Assembly: GCF_000775915.1 (NCBI RefSeq)
Contig: NZ_BBLT01000001.1
Coordinates: forward strand, 744,001-808,000
From: Sporocytophaga myxococcoides
GTDB lineage: Bacteria > Bacteroidota > Bacteroidia > Cytophagales > Cytophagaceae
Direction: 5' to 3'
Length of the DNA stretch: 64,000 bases
The position numbers and the translations under genes are program-made. Shown here one piece after another: positions 60,962 through 64,000 of this stretch. The notes below the pieces were generated by a model. It did no database searches and was not told the origin of the DNA. It saw only the letters and a list, made by a program, of their open reading frames with translations. Positions within the stretch are counted from its first letter, which is position 1, and the number at the start of each line of letters is the position of its first letter.

Positions 60962-61492
60962 TTACTTTTTGTAAGGTTTATAAGTTTTAGGATGTGCGCT
61001 TGTTCCTATTGGTTGAACAAGTTTATCTTTTCCGAAAATAAAATTCGACCTGTCGAAGTTTGCAGGTGCAAGCTCTTCTGTAAGATATACTGCATCTTTT
61101 GGACAAGCTTCTTCACAAAGACCACAGAAAATACATCTAAGCATATTTATTTCGTATGTCTTAGCGTATTTTTCTTCACGATACAGATGTTCTTCACCTT
61201 TTTTTCTTTCAGCAGCAACTATTGAAATAGCTTCAGCAGGACAAGCTACGGCACATAGACCACAGGCAGTGCAGTTCTCTCTGCCTTGCTCATCTCTTTT
61301 CAGAATGTGTCTGCCTCTGTATACCTTACTGAACTCTCTTTTTTGCTCAGGGTATTGAATGGTTGGTTTTCTTTTAAAGAAGTGCTTGATGGTGATCATC
61401 ATCCCACCAAATATTGCAGGAAGATACATTTTCTCCTTCAATGTCATTTCTTTATTTACGACAACCTTTGATCTGTTAGATAAAGAGTGCAT
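60962..61492 (-). CDS. nuoI: NADH-quinone oxidoreductase subunit I
   Basis: 176 residues. Two 4Fe-4S binding motifs, CTACGLCAVACP and CIFCGLCEEACP, carry clusters N6a and N6b. A basic N-terminal helix precedes. Membrane-adjacent electron carrier of complex I. Confidence 0.95.
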   Translation of the reverse strand: MHSLSNRSKVVVNKEMTLKEKMYLPAIFGGMMITIKHFFKRKPTIQYPEQKREFSKVYRGRHILKRDEQGRENCTACGLCAVACPAEAISIVAAERKKGEEHLYREEKYAKTYEINMLRCIFCGLCEEACPKDAVYLTEELAPANFDRSNFIFGKDKLVQPIGTSAHPKTYKPYKK

Positions 61493-61498
61493 AACTGA

Positions 61499-62542
61499 TT
61501 ATTTTAATACTATGATTAAAAGTCCTGTAATAATTATGTTGATCAATGCCAATGGTATAAGCATTTTCCAGCCCATTCTCATCAATTGATCATATCTGAA
61601 TCTCGGAAGTGTCCATCTTACCCACATGAATAGGAATATGAACAGTACAATTTTCGCGAAAAGGAAAATTGTTCCCATGATAGTTACAAGATTATGAGGT
61701 AATCCTAACTGATCCATGAATGGGAAGTTATATCCTCCGAAGTAAAGCGAACTCATAATTGCAGCAGATATGAACATATTGGTATACTCAGCGAAAAGGA
61801 AGAAGCCCAGTTTCATACTGCTATACTCTGTATGATAACCTCCCACAAGCTCATTTTCAGATTCAGGAAGGTCGAACGGAGTTCTGTTACATTCTGCGAA
61901 AGCACAAATCAAAAAGATTAAGAATCCCAGAGGCTGATAAATAATGTTCCAGGAAGCTCCGGAAATACCGAGTATTGGTGCATTCTGCTGTTGTACGATT
62001 TCACCAATGCTTAATGTTCCTGTGGTCATGATAAGAGCAATGATAGATAACCCCATTGCAATCTCATAACTGATCATCTGAGAACTAGCTCTCAATGCTC
62101 CAAGAAGCGAGAACTTATTGTTTGATGCCCATCCTCCGATCATGATTCCATAAACTCCTATGGAAACAACTGCAAATACATAAAGGATACCTATGTTAAG
62201 ATCGGTGATTTGCAAGCTGATTACTCTGTCAAATAATTCAAGTGAATTACCCCAAGGAATTACTGCACTTGTCATTAGTGCAGTTGTCATGGATACAGAC
62301 GGACCTAAAATAAACAAGGCCTTGTCTGCATGTTTAGGTATAAACTCTTCTTTTAAAAAGAATTTTACTCCATCTGCAAGTGGCTGAAGAAGACCGAAAG
62401 CTCCAGCTCTGTTAGGACCTAGTCTGTCCTGAATAAATGCGGCTACTTTTCTTTCAGCATATGTGCTGTATAGCGCAAATAAAAGTGTAATGCCGAAGAC
62501 GGCTACAATTAATACTATCTTATCTATCAGAAATATTTCCAT
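61499..62542 (-). CDS. nuoH: NADH-quinone oxidoreductase subunit H
   Basis: 347 residues, eight helices. AERKVAAFIQDRLGPNRAG and GVKFFLKEEFIP at the N-terminus and FDLPESENELVGGYHTEYS in the quinone-cavity loop are diagnostic. Its start overlaps the end of nuoG by 23 nt. Confidence 0.95.
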   Translation of the reverse strand: MEIFLIDKIVLIVAVFGITLLFALYSTYAERKVAAFIQDRLGPNRAGAFGLLQPLADGVKFFLKEEFIPKHADKALFILGPSVSMTTALMTSAVIPWGNSLELFDRVISLQITDLNIGILYVFAVVSIGVYGIMIGGWASNNKFSLLGALRASSQMISYEIAMGLSIIALIMTTGTLSIGEIVQQQNAPILGISGASWNIIYQPLGFLIFLICAFAECNRTPFDLPESENELVGGYHTEYSSMKLGFFLFAEYTNMFISAAIMSSLYFGGYNFPFMDQLGLPHNLVTIMGTIFLFAKIVLFIFLFMWVRWTLPRFRYDQLMRMGWKMLIPLALINIIITGLLIIVLK

Positions 62543-63488
62543 AACCTATATTCTTCGGTGCATCTACTTTTATTCCCTGTAAATATTTATTTTGAGCCTG
62601 AACAGAATTTCTCTGAATTGGAGCAGGTCCTTCTACAGTCCAGTCGCTGGCTAATTTTTTCTCAAATCTACAATCGTTGCAAATGAAATCTTCTACTTCT
62701 CCATACTGATCTTTTCTTCCTGTAACTCTGAATACTTCATCTCCTTTCATCCAGACTGTTGTTTTTCCGCAGCATTTATCGCAGTTACGATGAGCATACA
62801 TTGGTTTTACAAACCAAACCCTGCTTTTGAAGCGGAATGTTTTATCTGTAAGAGCTCCGACAGGGCAAACATCAATTACGTTTCCTGAAAAATCATTTTC
62901 AATTACGTTTTCAATGTAGGTACCAATTTCGGCAGCGTCTCCTCTGTTAAGAATACCATGTACACGCTCATTGGTGATCTGGTTTGCAGTGAAGACACAT
63001 CTGTAGCAAAGAATACATCTTGTCATGTGGAGCTGTATCTTACTACCAATATCTATTTTATCGAAAGTTCTTCTTTCTTCTTCGTATCTGGTCTTTGCAG
63101 AACCATGCTCAAAAGCAAGATCCTGTAGGTGACATTCACCTGCCTGATCACAGATTGGGCAATCAAGAGGGTGGTTTATCAATAAGAATTCCACAACACC
63201 TTTTCTTGCTTCAAGTACTTCGGGAGAAGTAATGTTCTGAACAACCATACCATCCTGAACAGGAGTGGAGCAAGAAGCAACCAGTTTCGGCATAGGTCTT
63301 GGGTCTTTAGCAGAACCAGCAGCTACTTTTACAAGACAAGTTCTGCATTTTCCTCCTGAACCTTTAAGTTTAGAGTAATAACACATGGCTGGAGGTACAA
63401 GATCGCCTCCGATTTGTCTGGCAGCATTCAGGATTGTGGTTCCTGGTTCTACCTCTGTTTCAACACCATCTATAGTTACCTTAATCAT
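62520..63488 (-). CDS. nuoG: NADH-quinone oxidoreductase iron-sulfur subunit, short NuoG
   Basis: 322 residues: N-terminal 2Fe-2S ferredoxin domain (CYYSKLKGSGGKCRTCLV, then C), His-Cys 4Fe-4S site (NHPLDCPICDQAGECHLQD), and two further CxxC sets (MTRCILCYRCVF with a later VCPVGAL, and CDKCCGKT with ICNDCRF). The molybdopterin-oxidoreductase half of the roughly 900-residue NuoG is absent. Such short forms are known in Bacteroidota, so this is probably not a truncation. It overlaps nuoF by 4 nt. Confidence 0.88.
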   Translation of the reverse strand: MIKVTIDGVETEVEPGTTILNAARQIGGDLVPPAMCYYSKLKGSGGKCRTCLVKVAAGSAKDPRPMPKLVASCSTPVQDGMVVQNITSPEVLEARKGVVEFLLINHPLDCPICDQAGECHLQDLAFEHGSAKTRYEEERRTFDKIDIGSKIQLHMTRCILCYRCVFTANQITNERVHGILNRGDAAEIGTYIENVIENDFSGNVIDVCPVGALTDKTFRFKSRVWFVKPMYAHRNCDKCCGKTTVWMKGDEVFRVTGRKDQYGEVEDFICNDCRFEKKLASDWTVEGPAPIQRNSVQAQNKYLQGIKVDAPKNIGYGNISDR

Positions 63489-64000
63489 TGTAATACAGTA
63501 TTTAATTCTCTTTTATAATCCGCACTGTGTGCAAATGGACTATGTGCTACTTTTTCAGGAAATTTAACGTGGTACTCAAACTCCTCTCTGAAGTGTCTGA
63601 TGTGACTTGCCACAGGCCATGCTGCCGCATCTCCAAGCGGACAGATTGTATTTCCCTCAATTTTTTTAGCAATATCAACCAAAAGGTCGATATCACTCAT
63701 TGATCCATGTCCGTGTTCTAATCTGTGCAACACTTTTTCCATCCATCCTGTACCTTCTCTGCAAGGACTGCACTGACCGCAAGATTCATGATGGTAGAAT
63801 CTTGTAAAGTTCCACAAATTTCTCACGATGCAGGTGGTCTCATCCATGGCAATAAATCCTCCGGAACCAAGCATAGAACCACTTGCAAAGCCTCCTTCAG
63901 AAAGTGATTCGTAGCTCATTAATCTAGCTACACCTTCTTTAGTTTTGTAGAACAGTTCTGCTGGTAAAATAGGTACAGAAGAACCACCAGGTACAACCGC
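63485..64000 (-). CDS. nuoF: NADH-quinone oxidoreductase subunit F, 3' part
   Basis: The reading frame is open to the window edge, so only the last 171 codons are visible. GGSSVPIL upstream and SGGFIAMDETTCIVRNLWNF, then HESCGQCSPCREGTGWMEKVL and the later C, give the N3 4Fe-4S site (CxxCxxC...C). NuoF binds FMN and NADH. An internal ATG at 63919 is not the true start. Confidence 0.93.
   Translation of the reverse strand, partial: AVVPGGSSVPILPAELFYKTKEGVARLMSYESLSEGGFASGSMLGSGGFIAMDETTCIVRNLWNFTRFYHHESCGQCSPCREGTGWMEKVLHRLEHGHGSMSDIDLLVDIAKKIEGNTICPLGDAAAWPVASHIRHFREEFEYHVKFPEKVAHSPFAHSADYKRELNTVLQ

Noticed and set aside
63485-63919. Separate 144-aa protein
   Set aside because: The frame stays open upstream to position 64000 with NuoF sequence, so it is the end of nuoF.

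Overview
The window looks like chromosome of an AT-rich Bacteroidota bacterium, probably Cytophagales. Pointers are a decayed secreted gene ending in a type IX secretion (T9SS) sorting domain, a carboxypeptidase-regulatory-domain TonB receptor, an Ala/Lys-repeat histone-like protein, a short NuoG, no clear Shine-Dalgarno sites, and TAnnTTTG-type promoters. Genus-level placement is a guess.

Region 1 (about 1-31,840) is most of a temperate virus whose left end lies outside the window. Its lytic genes run on the minus strand from a divergent control region at 29.2-29.5 kb down to position 33. The early half (17.3-29.2 kb) holds small regulatory and zinc-ribbon proteins, a C5 cytosine methyltransferase, a winged-helix replication-type protein, and a tract of tRNA-like and cloverleaf RNAs. 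The late half (33-16.7 kb) holds an ECF sigma factor, a DnaA-domain-IV-like protein, a packaging-type ATPase, a candidate major capsid protein with its own terminator, about fifteen small single-span membrane proteins, two membrane-anchored peptidoglycan-binding proteins, a membrane-anchored GH108 muramidase, a metallopeptidase and a beta-propeller spike. I see no terminase, portal, head protease, tape measure, sheath or baseplate gene. The order ATPase / small membrane proteins / capsid candidate / many membrane proteins / lytic enzymes / spike is that of tailless, internal-membrane phages, but in an element above 30 kb. This is the main candidate for an undescribed system. On the plus strand, two HTH regulators, a lipoprotein and a TPR protein form the lysogeny side.

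Region 2 (about 31,590-36,240) is a 4.4-kb element bounded by two 248-bp imperfect direct repeats that end in the same tRNA 3' fragment (Pro-like). It holds a tyrosine recombinase, an unknown 391-residue protein and a 409-residue protein with a HEPN-type RxxxxH motif. It looks like a mini integrative element stacked on the prophage, possibly carrying defence cargo.

Region 3 (36.2-64 kb) is core chromosome: a TPR protein, electron-transfer flavoprotein etfBA, a bifunctional-nuclease-family protein, a badly broken T9SS-exported Asp-box/PA14 gene, a heme-type uptake locus (TonB receptor, hmuTUV), a histone-like protein, a sensor kinase, a PBP4-type carboxypeptidase, TerC and DedA membrane proteins, and the minus-strand complex I genes nuoN-M-L-K-J-I-H-G plus the 3' part of nuoF, cut by the window end.
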